DNA of 49,075 nt, taken from Desulfobacterales bacterium CG2_30_60_27 (GTDB lineage: Bacteria; Desulfobacterota; Desulfobulbia; Desulfobulbales; CG2-30-60-27). The notes under the pieces are model-generated. The model did not search any database and was not told the origin of the DNA. It saw only the letters and a program-made list of their open reading frames with translations. Position 1 is the first letter of the stretch. Each line of letters starts with the position of its first letter. This document shows positions 1 through 8,038 of this stretch, piece after piece. Location: positions 1 to 49,075 of the forward strand of contig MNYK01000050.1 in NCBI GenBank assembly GCA_001873115.1, read 5' to 3'. A program made the translations under genes and the position numbers.

Positions 1-141
1 CCGATCCCACAGGGCACGCTACCCATGACCAAAGAGTTGGCGCAGCAAATTTTAGGCGTAGAGACAGACTACAGTGATTTCAACCCGTTATCTGACAATA
101 AAGGAGAGATAACTAAATGTGCTTTGCGTTCACCAGGATAA
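1..141 (+). CDS. 3' end of an unidentified CDS entering from the left edge; its last ~8 codons run antisense into the yjbQ remnant
   Basis: Frame 1 is open from base 1: [46 protein letters not shown]. No family recognised. Confidence 0.3.
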   Translation, partial: PIPQGTLPMTKELAQQILGVETDYSDFNPLSDNKGEITKCALRSPG

Positions 142-253
142 GCCCCTCCCGCACCCCGCATTCCAGCAAAAACTCGCTGACCTGCCGGGTAATATTGACA
201 AAGGCCCGCCGGGTGGGGACGTGGAACCAGAGTTCCTTACGAAAGCTCTTCAC
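113..253 (-). pseudogene. Truncated N-terminal fragment of a YjbQ/UPF0047-family protein
   Basis: Minus-strand translation from GTG at 253: [46 protein letters not shown]. Matches the YjbQ N-terminus ([17 protein letters not shown]...GLVLVNAMHI) and then ends at a TAG where the family normally continues. Confidence 0.6.
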
Positions 254-414
254 TTCAGACCTCGCACGAGCAATGGATTTTCGTAACTACTTACAAGGTT
301 GGTTGGACTGTAGTCTGTCGGGACTGCGCAAAGAACAAAGCAAGGCCCCCAACACGGGTAATTCCGCATGGTTATTCCCCACTCCCCACTTCCCACCCGA
401 ACAGTTACGAATTT

Positions 415-1437
415 TCAAAAATACTTTTCATCCTGCAGATTGGTAACCAGTTGCCGCACCGCGGTAACGCTCAGCGGTTCATCGAAACGAACGTGCACCG
501 AGTAGTCCTTGAAGAGATGATAAACCACGCTGGTAATCCGGCCCGCCATGGCAAACTTTTCCGGCAGCACCGGCACGTTCATCCCGAGAGTGAAGGTAAT
601 ACGGCGGCCCAGCAACAACCGGGCGGTTTCCCGTTTCGCGGTCTTGATGAAGAAGGAAACCCCGCCCTCCGAGATATCGGCCAGCTTGCCCTTGAACTCG
701 CGGCCGAGGGATGCGCCAGAGGCATTGAGCAGGTCGATCACTGCAATGCCTTCAACCGGATAGCGGGTCTGGGTCCGTCGGTCCAGGCCCTTGCGTTTCA
801 ACAGGTCGGGAATGTTGTTGAAGTCCATGCAAAAATCGTGCAGCTTCCGTTCCAGACCGGGAAACTGCTCCTGCCAGCCGTCCATGGTTTCCCGCTCCAG
901 ACAAAGGAGCTTGACCCGCGACAAGGTTACCAGGGAGGTGGTGCAGGTCGAGATGGTAAAAAAGGTGTCCACGCCGACGATCTCGCTTTTATTGATGGTC
1001 TGCAAAAAGTATTCGCGATTTTCCTTGGCATGGATGAGCTTAAGCTGGCCAGTGACAACAAAATAGAGCCTGGCATGGCGCTTACCCTGCTCAAACACCA
1101 CCTGGTCGGCCTCGAAAACCTTCTCCTGCAAAGCATAATACAGGGCATTGGTTTCCTCGCCGGTAAGGGCATGAAAGAGCTTGGGCCAGAGGTCGAGGTA
1201 ACTCTGGTCAAGGCCGCCGGCCTTCTCAGCCTCAATGACCTCGCCGGCATTAACAATTTCCGTCAAGGCCATGGGATCCAGTTGGTAGAGCTTCTGGCGC
1301 CAGCGCTCGGCCCGGGCGAAATCCTTGGCCCTGGCGCTGGCCAGGGCCAACTCATAGGCCGCCTTGATCGCCTTTGCCTTCTCTCCGGACGCGACGAGCA
1401 GGTTGGCCTCTTCCTCAAGTCTGGCGAAATCAACCAT
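415..1437 (-). CDS. Cyclic-nucleotide-binding domain plus C-terminal PilZ domain protein
   Basis: 340 aa. Middle region (VVFEQGKRHARLYFVVTGQLKLIHAKENREYFLQTINKSEIVGVDTFF) is cNMP-binding/CRP-like; C-terminal part has RRTQTRYPVEG and DISEGGVSF, PilZ-like motifs. Confidence 0.75.
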   Translation of the reverse strand: MVDFARLEEEANLLVASGEKAKAIKAAYELALASARAKDFARAERWRQKLYQLDPMALTEIVNAGEVIEAEKAGGLDQSYLDLWPKLFHALTGEETNALYYALQEKVFEADQVVFEQGKRHARLYFVVTGQLKLIHAKENREYFLQTINKSEIVGVDTFFTISTCTTSLVTLSRVKLLCLERETMDGWQEQFPGLERKLHDFCMDFNNIPDLLKRKGLDRRTQTRYPVEGIAVIDLLNASGASLGREFKGKLADISEGGVSFFIKTAKRETARLLLGRRITFTLGMNVPVLPEKFAMAGRITSVVYHLFKDYSVHVRFDEPLSVTAVRQLVTNLQDEKYF

Positions 1438-1579
1438 GCCTTTTTCTCCATATTGCCCAAGATGGTTCGTTACCCTCGGCCGCTCGGCGGCCGCGGCCCT
1501 AGTCCAGTAAGGTTTTTACCACCGAACAGGTGAAAATTCAACGCACTATCCACAGGCCATGACAATGCACCGGCCCAAC

Positions 1580-3427
1580 TCAGCAGGTTGAGAACCCGCA
1601 GGCGATGCAGAAACTGCAACCGCCGCTACGCTTGGCGGTCCGCATACCGCAGATGGGGCAGGCGGAAAAGGAGGAGGCCGCCGCTCCCGCCGGACCCGGG
1701 TGCGAGCCATCCTGACCAGCCTCTGGTCCGACTCCGGCCACCAGCACCCCTGGCATGCTGGAGTCACGAAAGATCGTTATCCCTTTCAGGGAACTGTCCC
1801 GGGCAATGAACAGGAGTTCCTTGATATCCGCCACCGTCGCCTCGGCCGGCAGATTGATGGTCTTGGAAACCGCGGTGTGATTGAAGGCCTGGCAGGCCTC
1901 AATGACCCGGATCTGCTGCACAGGCGAGATATGATGGGCGGTCTGCCCCTCGACCCACGCCACGCTCGATGGCTCGGCGTGGTAGAGTTCCAGCGGCACC
2001 AGGGTGAACTCCTCCCAGGTGGAGTCGGCGTTCCAGACCCGACGTTTCTGTACCAGGGAATAATACGGCTCAATGCCGGTACAGGCCACCTTCATGAGCT
2101 GGGAAGTGGAACCGGTGGGCGGCTGGGAGGTGGTGACCGAATTATAAAGCCCGCCAAGCCGGCGAACGCGATCAAAGAGCCGCAAGGCCCGGTCAAGCCA
2201 AATTTGCGGGGCGTCCAGGTGCGCCTCGATAAAGGTCATGGCCGCGCTGCTGATCCGCTCCACATAGTCCAGCCGCCATTCCCGCACCTCAAGGTCTCTC
2301 CCCAACTCCCGGCAACGGCTGGCGTAATCCAGGCTGCCCTGCATGCTGCCCAGCATGAGGACAAGCTGGGTCGCCTTGGCGAACCTGGGTGCCCCTTCCG
2401 GGTCGTTGTAGGACACCCCGTGGTGATTCATGGCATGATGCAGGCCGGTGGCCCCAACACCAATGGGCCTGAAAAGCAGGGTCGCCTCCCGGATCCGCGC
2501 CAGAGGCGGGAAGCCGCCGAGGTCCAGAATCTCGTTGCCGGCCAGGGCCGCCAGCCTGGCGTTGGCGAAGACCGCCTCGAGGTAGTCCCCCATGCTGGCG
2601 CCAAAACAGCGGGGCAGACATACGGTCAGCAGGTTGCAGGCCGTTTCCCGGGTGGAAAGATACTCTCCGCACGGGTTGGAAAAAATGGGGTTATACCTCC
2701 TGGGCACCGGCGTGTTGTCCAGACTCTTCTGGGTAAACAGCAGGCCGGGATCGCCGGATTTCCAGATATTGGTGGCGATGAAATCGAGCAGGTTCTCGTC
2801 CTGCCAGAAGCGCTCGCTAGTCACGTTGACGGAGACGTTGCAGCCGGAATAGCGGCCCGTCTCCTCGGCCTTGAAGCTCACGAATTCGCGAATGTCCGGG
2901 ATGTCCCAATCCGCCTGGATCATCAGGGCGCCGCGGCGCTTGCCGCCCTGGCTGATGCGGGCCGAAAGCTGGGAAAACCCCTTGGCAAAGGAAACCGGGC
3001 CCGAGGCGAGGCCCTGGCCGTTGTCCACCAAGGCGCCGCGCGGCCGCAGCTTGGAGACATCGATGCCGCCGCCGCCGCAGTGCAGAAAGATAACACCCAG
3101 ATCGTGCTCCATCTGGAAGATGGCCTCGTTGGAATCCTCCACATAGCCCAGCGGATAGCAGGAATAAAAGCCCTGCCGCCGCGTATAGGGGTTGCCGCCG
3201 TTCATGAGAAAGGGCGTGGCCGTAATGATGCGGCCGGCCAGAATGGCGTCCCGCACCTCGGGAATGGTGAACTGGCGGCTTATCCGGTCGAGAACCTGGG
3301 CCAGGTTCTGCTCGAGCGGCACGCCGCTTACCGGATCACGCACCGCGTAACGCTCCCGAATGAGGTAGGCCTCAAACCGACGCCATTCCTTAAGGGCCTG
3401 TTCGTAGGAAAGCGGTAACCCGTTCAT
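1580..3427 (-). CDS. nrdJ: Adenosylcobalamin-dependent (class II) ribonucleoside-diphosphate reductase
   Basis: Motifs ATPFLMNGG, SNPCGE, PTGSTSQL, KGITIFRD and a Cys-rich tail CPICG...CSFCIACG. Start taken at MNGLPLSYEQAL; the ORF track extends to 3517. Confidence 0.85.
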   Translation of the reverse strand: MNGLPLSYEQALKEWRRFEAYLIRERYAVRDPVSGVPLEQNLAQVLDRISRQFTIPEVRDAILAGRIITATPFLMNGGNPYTRRQGFYSCYPLGYVEDSNEAIFQMEHDLGVIFLHCGGGGIDVSKLRPRGALVDNGQGLASGPVSFAKGFSQLSARISQGGKRRGALMIQADWDIPDIREFVSFKAEETGRYSGCNVSVNVTSERFWQDENLLDFIATNIWKSGDPGLLFTQKSLDNTPVPRRYNPIFSNPCGEYLSTRETACNLLTVCLPRCFGASMGDYLEAVFANARLAALAGNEILDLGGFPPLARIREATLLFRPIGVGATGLHHAMNHHGVSYNDPEGAPRFAKATQLVLMLGSMQGSLDYASRCRELGRDLEVREWRLDYVERISSAAMTFIEAHLDAPQIWLDRALRLFDRVRRLGGLYNSVTTSQPPTGSTSQLMKVACTGIEPYYSLVQKRRVWNADSTWEEFTLVPLELYHAEPSSVAWVEGQTAHHISPVQQIRVIEACQAFNHTAVSKTINLPAEATVADIKELLFIARDSSLKGITIFRDSSMPGVLVAGVGPEAGQDGSHPGPAGAAASSFSACPICGMRTAKRSGGCSFCIACGFSTC

Positions 3428-3662
3428 TATCGCCCCGCCCATCCGCTCTGTTGCATCGCCGCCTCCTTGGCGGAACGGCCCACCCGCCCCTGCCGCATAC
3501 CTGACATATAGCAGCACACTAGGCCGCGCACCGATCCCTTGTCAAGTAAGAATTGGCCGGCAACTGCCTTTTACCTTGACAAAGGTTGCCTGTAAATTGT
3601 GTGATAAATAATACAGATAGCCTGTGCAGCAACCACAATAAATTACCACGGAGGTCTTATTG

Positions 3663-4037
3663 ATGACTGAGAAACTACAGGTGTACAAATGCGAGATCTG
3701 CGGCAACATCGTCGAAATGCTCCACGCCGGTGACGGGACCCTGGTCTGCTGCGGCCAGGACATGAAGCTCATGCAGGAAAACGCTGTTGACGCGGCCAAG
3801 GAAAAACATGTGCCAGTGATTGAAAAGGTCGCAGGCGGCATCAAGGTCAAGGTGGGGAGCGTGGCCCACCCCATGGAGGAGAAACATTACATCGAGTGGA
3901 TCGAGGTGATCGCCGACGGCAAGGCGTACCGCCAGTTTCTGGAACCCGGCCAGGCGCCGGAGGCGACCTTCGCCATCGAGGCGAACAAGATCACGGCCCG
4001 GGAATACTGCAACCTGCATGGCCTGTGGAAGGCTTAA
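3663..4037 (+). CDS. dfx: Desulfoferrodoxin (superoxide reductase)
   Basis: 125 aa; desulforedoxin-like N-terminus [27 protein letters not shown], then [25 protein letters not shown] and [10 protein letters not shown]. Confidence 0.93.
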   Translation: MTEKLQVYKCEICGNIVEMLHAGDGTLVCCGQDMKLMQENAVDAAKEKHVPVIEKVAGGIKVKVGSVAHPMEEKHYIEWIEVIADGKAYRQFLEPGQAPEATFAIEANKITAREYCNLHGLWKA

Positions 4038-4111
4038 AGCGGTCAGCAATCAGCTTTCAGCGGGCAGCTAGAAAAGAAGATTCTATAGCTGACGCTGAAC
4101 GCTGACCGCTA
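4038..4111. repeat. Imperfect inverted repeat of a CAGC/TCAGC-rich dispersed type
   Basis: AGCGGTCAGCaaTCAGCttTCAGCgggCAGCTAG ... CTATAGCTGACGCTGAACGCTGACCGCT, just after the dfx stop. Confidence 0.5.
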
Positions 4112-4125
4112 TGGGGGCCAACGGG

Positions 4126-4219
4126 AGGGGGCCAACGGGACGTTGGTTACTTATTGATTTAGTGGAGCCCTGAGGGGGCCAACGGGACGTTGGTTACTTA
4201 TTGATTTAGTGGAGCCCTG
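4126..4219 (+). repeat. Two exact tandem copies of a 47-bp unit, preceded by a partial copy at 4113-4126
   Basis: AGGGGGCCAACGGGACGTTGGTTACTTATTGATTTAGTGGAGCCCTG at 4126-4172 and 4173-4219. Each unit contains a CCAACG-GGA-CGTTGG hairpin. Confidence 0.9.
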
Positions 4220-4341
4220 TAACGGAACCAAGAGGACGGAGTAAGGTTAGTAACTTAACGAGGTATTTTCGGGGGCCAATTGCAAAGGAATTTCGGGCAT
4301 GCCAGAACTTGTTCAAGGCTCAAGGCTAAGCCGTATAAAGT

Positions 4342-4863
4342 TTAAAACCCGATCTTGCGTTTTGGCTTGTCCTCCTCGTGTAGTAGCTGGGCCAGGGCCT
4401 GAAAAACGATTTGAAAGTTATCGTCATGCCCGCCCAAGCGTTTTTCCAGTTCCGCTAGTTTTGCGGCAAATTTCTTGCTGCCGGCCAGCATCTCCCTCAT
4501 CCGCACAAAGGCCCGCATGATGGCGATGTTGACCTCGATGGCCCGCTTACTGGTCAGCACACTGGAAAGCATGGCTACCCCTTGCTCGGTGAAAGCCATG
4601 GGCGGATACCTTGTGCCACCCCAACTTGAGATGCCAAATTGGCATCTCAAGTTTTCCAGCTCTTCTTGGTTTAACACGAACATGAAATCAGGAGGAAAAC
4701 GGTCGAGGTTTCTGCGCACTGCTCTCTTTAATTGAGCAGTCTCAACGCCATACAATGCCGCCAGATCCCAATCCAGAAGCACCTTGTTCTTGCGAATATG
4801 ATAGATTTTTTCGGTAATCGATTCGACTGGTAGCAGAACGCCCACGGCAACCTCCTTTGTCAT
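4342..4863 (-). CDS. ORF6N domain-containing protein
   Basis: 173 aa: ITEKIYHIRKNKVLLDWDLAALYGVETAQLKRAVRRNLDRFPPDFMFVLNQEE...PPMAFTEQGVAMLSSVL, the characteristic ORF6N motif series. Confidence 0.88.
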   Translation of the reverse strand: MTKEVAVGVLLPVESITEKIYHIRKNKVLLDWDLAALYGVETAQLKRAVRRNLDRFPPDFMFVLNQEELENLRCQFGISSWGGTRYPPMAFTEQGVAMLSSVLTSKRAIEVNIAIMRAFVRMREMLAGSKKFAAKLAELEKRLGGHDDNFQIVFQALAQLLHEEDKPKRKIGF

Positions 4864-5023
4864 TTCGCAGGCAATACTACTGCATCATTATGGTAATGGC
4901 AAGTTCCGGTTGCATGAAACATTCATGAAGAACACCGGCCTCGGCAGGCTAACCCTGGCCCGCAAGGTCGGATATGGAAAAACGGCAAGCTAGTACATGG
5001 TTTCATTAAAACATTTACACTTA

Positions 5024-5051
5024 TGTCATTTCGAGTGAAACAAGAAATCTT
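5024..5051. repeat. Short interspersed repeat remnant resembling the common TGTCATTTCGAGCGAAGCGAGAAATCTT type
   Basis: TGTCATTTCGAGTGAAACAAGAAATCTT, recognised by resemblance only. Confidence 0.4.
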
Positions 5052-5107
5052 GCCATGTCAATGAGCTAAAAAGCTATTGTCACAATATTCAGTTGGATTT
5101 GCTATAT

Positions 5108-6950
5108 TCAAGCCCCAAGCGACCGAATTATCTGACCGGGTAAGGTTGGCAGATTCATGAGTGCCCGGAATCCCGGCAGGATACGATCACTATTAACCTC
5201 CAGCCCGTCAAATTTGTCAACCGGGCGGGATACCGCGACCTCTGCGAATAGTTCTTTGAGATTGGCTTTGCCGTCGAGCAGGGCCTTCATGTAGGCGGGA
5301 TTGTCCAGGTTTTTGATCAGCGGCGTATCGGCCAGCATTGCCTGCAGGGCTCGCTGCATAGAGTTATTGCCGGTCTTGCGACGATGGCCGCGTTTTAAGC
5401 TGCGGAAGAACTGCTCCATGATATTATTGGTCCGCTGTGGATATATGGTGACCGGACCGTCCGGGGCCGCCACGGTTATGGGATCGGCGAAAAGTTTGTC
5501 GTCGTATTTGTCGATCTGGGCGGCCATTTTCCGGCTCGGCGGGTCAGTCGCCAGTTCGGGATCATCCGCCAGTTGACGGCGAAACTCGTTGACGCCCTGG
5601 CGGATAGAGGTCATGGCCCCGGCCGTGCCTTCATCGTTCAAACCGTTGCCGCCGTCCACCGGGGCAAGCCGCATGGCCGCGCGCAGGCGGTCGAAGAGTT
5701 GGCAGCGCCGCTGCAACTCTGTTACCGCTTGGCGGATTTCCGGGTCTTCGGCGACGAAGCAGGCCTGGGCCAACACCTTGAAGATCGGCTGATTGGTGTC
5801 CGGCTCATCGTCAACCAGCAGCAGGTCCAGCAGTTGCGGCATGAGCCGCTCCAGCTCCATTAACCGTTGGGTAAAGTCCAACAGCGGGCGATCAAAGGGG
5901 AACCCGTAGCCGTCCCCGCTATGTTTACCGTGTAAGGCCCAGAGGGTCAACGAATAGGTTGCGGCCGCGGGCATCAGTTCGAGATCTTCCGGCTGGTCGG
6001 CGGCTTTGATGGCCCCGGCCAGGGCCGCGCACCGGTCGCTATGCCGGGCGAGTTGCAGGCGCATTTCCCGTGCCAGCATATGCAGCCGGGAACTGGCGGC
6101 ATGGCTGCGCAGCCCCTTGCGTAAACGGGCATAGGCGGGTTCGAGATAATCCTTGCCGATATCGCGGAGAAAATGGAAGTGGCAAACGAAATCGCGTACT
6201 CCGGGGAGAACCTCGGCAACCGCCTTGCCGATCCCGCTCCCCATATCGCGGACGCAGGCCAACGGGCGACCATAGTCCCCTGCCAGTTGACGCAGAAAGG
6301 GCACGATATGGTCGGCATGTTCACTGGGCAACTTTATGTTGGCCAGGACGAACTTGCTCAAGCTGTCCATGCCGGTCATCAGCGCCGTGGAGCCGTTGTC
6401 ATGGGTGGCGTCAAGATGGAGAATATAGCCTCCGGCCATGGTCATGGTCCGCCGGATGCGCGGGGCGGCCCGGCGGTGAGCAATGGCCAGGTCGGTAATG
6501 AATTTGCGGCCCAAATAGTCGATCTCGGAGGCGCTGAGACGAATATTGCGGGCGGCCAACTCGGCGCGAACTTCCTGTCCGGTGCGATGCCGCTGAAACA
6601 ATGCCCGGCCGACATAAACCAGGATCTCATAGCCGACATTGCAACGGGGCTCAACCAGCCGGGTCAGGGCCTCGGAACCGAAAGTGCGGCGGCAATCGGG
6701 GCATCGCGCCACCGTCTCATGGGCGATGAAGGGACCGACCATGAGCAGGATGTTTTTACGCCGGCTCTTTTGCACGCTCAGACGACCACCGCAGGAGCAG
6801 GTTGCTGTTTGCGGCGCAAAGCGGATAACCGGCGGGCGGGGAAAGAGGGCCGTGGGCGATACTTCCCGCAGCGTTTGCTCCTGCCAGTAAGTCAAGGCCC
6901 GCAAGGCTTCGGCTTGGCAGCCCAGGTCGTTTTTTTTAAACCATGGCGGG
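5108..6950 (-). CDS. IS orfB (catalytic part of transposase), probably made by -1 frameshift from orfA
   Basis: In frame from ...PPWFKKNDLGCQAEALRALTYW; candidate DDE residues in YILHLDATHD, CVRDMGSGIG and TNNIMEQFFRSLKRGHRRKTGNN. The ORF-track start at 7729 reads antisense-like frame over orfA and is not believed. Confidence 0.75.
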
Positions 6951-7563
6951 CGAAAAGGTCTGTAATCTGGGCCGTCTTGATGCTGAGCCGCCGAGAGCCG
7001 CCCACCACTGCCGCCAACTCTTCGAAGCTGAGTTCTGGTTGCCGGATGAACTCGGCCAGAATGAGGACCGCAATCTCTGCCGGCAGCGCCGCCGCCGGCT
7101 GGTTCCCGGCCAGTACTTGCAGTTGTGCGGCTTGAACGGGTTGATCGACCGCAAGGTAGAGATGACTGCGCCCCATCGGTTGCCGAGCCAATTTGCCGTG
7201 GCGGCACAACTGAACCAGGACCGAATGACACCGGCAGCGGAGTTTCACCCCAAGTTGTTGCGCCGTTAACCCCGTCGGACTGCGGCCAACCAGCTGAACA
7301 AGAGTGCCGGTTAAGCTGCCGGCCCGCGAAAAGCCGATGAGTTCGTGAAACCAGAGACCGTCCCGGTCGAAGCGGGGAATCGACTTCAGGGTGTACCATT
7401 TGCCATTGTGGGTGAAACTGCTGTAGTAGCCGGTCGCTTTCAGATACCGCCGAGTCGATGGCACCGAACAGCCCAATTCGCCGGCCAGCGGCTCGATCAT
7501 CCAACAGGGGTGACTGCTGAACAGGGAAACTAACTGTTGTTGGCGGGTGGCTTCGGTTGCCAT
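6892..7563 (-). CDS. IS orfA (helix-turn-helix-like N-terminal transposase protein)
   Basis: 223 aa MATEATRQQQLVSLFSSHPCWMIEPLAGELGCSVPSTRRYLKATGYY...; RBS-like AGGAGG upstream; inside the TIRs. Confidence 0.8.
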   Translation of the reverse strand: MATEATRQQQLVSLFSSHPCWMIEPLAGELGCSVPSTRRYLKATGYYSSFTHNGKWYTLKSIPRFDRDGLWFHELIGFSRAGSLTGTLVQLVGRSPTGLTAQQLGVKLRCRCHSVLVQLCRHGKLARQPMGRSHLYLAVDQPVQAAQLQVLAGNQPAAALPAEIAVLILAEFIRQPELSFEELAAVVGGSRRLSIKTAQITDLFARHGLKKTTWAAKPKPCGP

Positions 7564-7573
7564 GGTAGCCTCC

Positions 7574-7628
7574 TGATAATGTAATGCATATTGCCTCTAT
7601 AGATAGAGATACATGCAATACATTATCA
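7574..7628. promoter_or_regulatory. Long imperfect palindrome immediately upstream of orfA
   Basis: TGATAATGTAATGCAT ... CTCTATAGATAGAG ... ATGCAATACATTATCA: 16-bp outer arms (one mismatch) plus an inner CTCTAT/ATAGAG hairpin next to the orfA RBS. Confidence 0.7.
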
Positions 7629-7843
7629 CAATTGGAGCGCTGTGGCAACCCCGGCCAAGATATGATGCTTATGGCTCTTGCACCAGTTAACCATGTGTGT
7701 TTGTTATAATTTCTCATAGCGGACATCATGAAAGCATTATCTTCATTTTAATGAAATTTGCTGATCATAATGGTAAAGTATGGCAATCCATTGTCCACTA
7801 ACTGCCTGATTCTGCGACATCCAACTGAATATTGTGACAATAG

Positions 7844-7876
7844 AAAAATCGGGCCCGCGGCAAGCACGGGCCCGAT
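7844..7876 (-). terminator. Rho-independent terminator of tRNA-Arg
   Basis: On the minus strand: ATCGGGCCCG-TGCTTGCCG-CGGGCCCGAT followed by TTTT, immediately downstream of the tRNA. Confidence 0.85.
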
Positions 7877-7885
7877 ATCATTTTC

Positions 7886-7962
7886 TGGTGGGCGGGATGG
7901 GATTCGGACCCACGACCCTTGGCTTCGGAGGCCAATACTCTATCCAGCTGAGCTACCCGCCC
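7886..7962 (-). tRNA. tRNA-Arg (anticodon CCG), CCA encoded
   Basis: GGGCGGGTAGCTCAGCTGGATAGAGTATTGGCCTCCGAAGCCAAGGGTCGTGGGTTCGAATCCCATCCCGCCCACCA; loop CTCCGAA. Confidence 0.95.
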
Positions 7963-8038
7963 ATAAAGAAGGAAGGGGAATATACCCCAGAAAAAAACTT
8001 CCGTAAAGCACCTTATCCCGAAATCTTCCCGCACCGCG

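Larger units (their letters stand above)
5074..7843 (-). mobile_element. Complete insertion sequence with two-ORF DDE-like transposase, family not assigned
   Basis: 25-bp perfect terminal inverted repeats CTATTGTCACAATATTCAGTTGGAT at 5074-5098 and 7819-7843 enclose orfA, orfB and an apparent -1 frameshift site. Both ends are flanked by AAAAA (5068-5072 with one extra G; 7844-7848), a possible target duplication. Confidence 0.92.

Noticed and set aside
117-446. 109-aa plus-strand ORF at the left edge
   Set aside because: Runs antisense over the yjbQ remnant and into the end of the cNMP/PilZ gene; no motifs.
1700-3418. 572-aa plus-strand ORF opposite nrdJ
   Set aside because: Antisense shadow of a clear NrdJ; low-complexity G/R/H/Q/P composition typical of high-GC mirror frames.
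4113-4219. CRISPR array
   Set aside because: The 47-bp units are directly tandem with no spacers and no cas genes are present.
6951-7729. N-terminal half of the 873-aa ORF call 5108-7729
   Set aside because: This part reads the alternative frame over orfA (MMSAMRNYNKHTWLTG...), with no protein-like signal; the real product is expected to start in orfA and shift frame at the A8 run.
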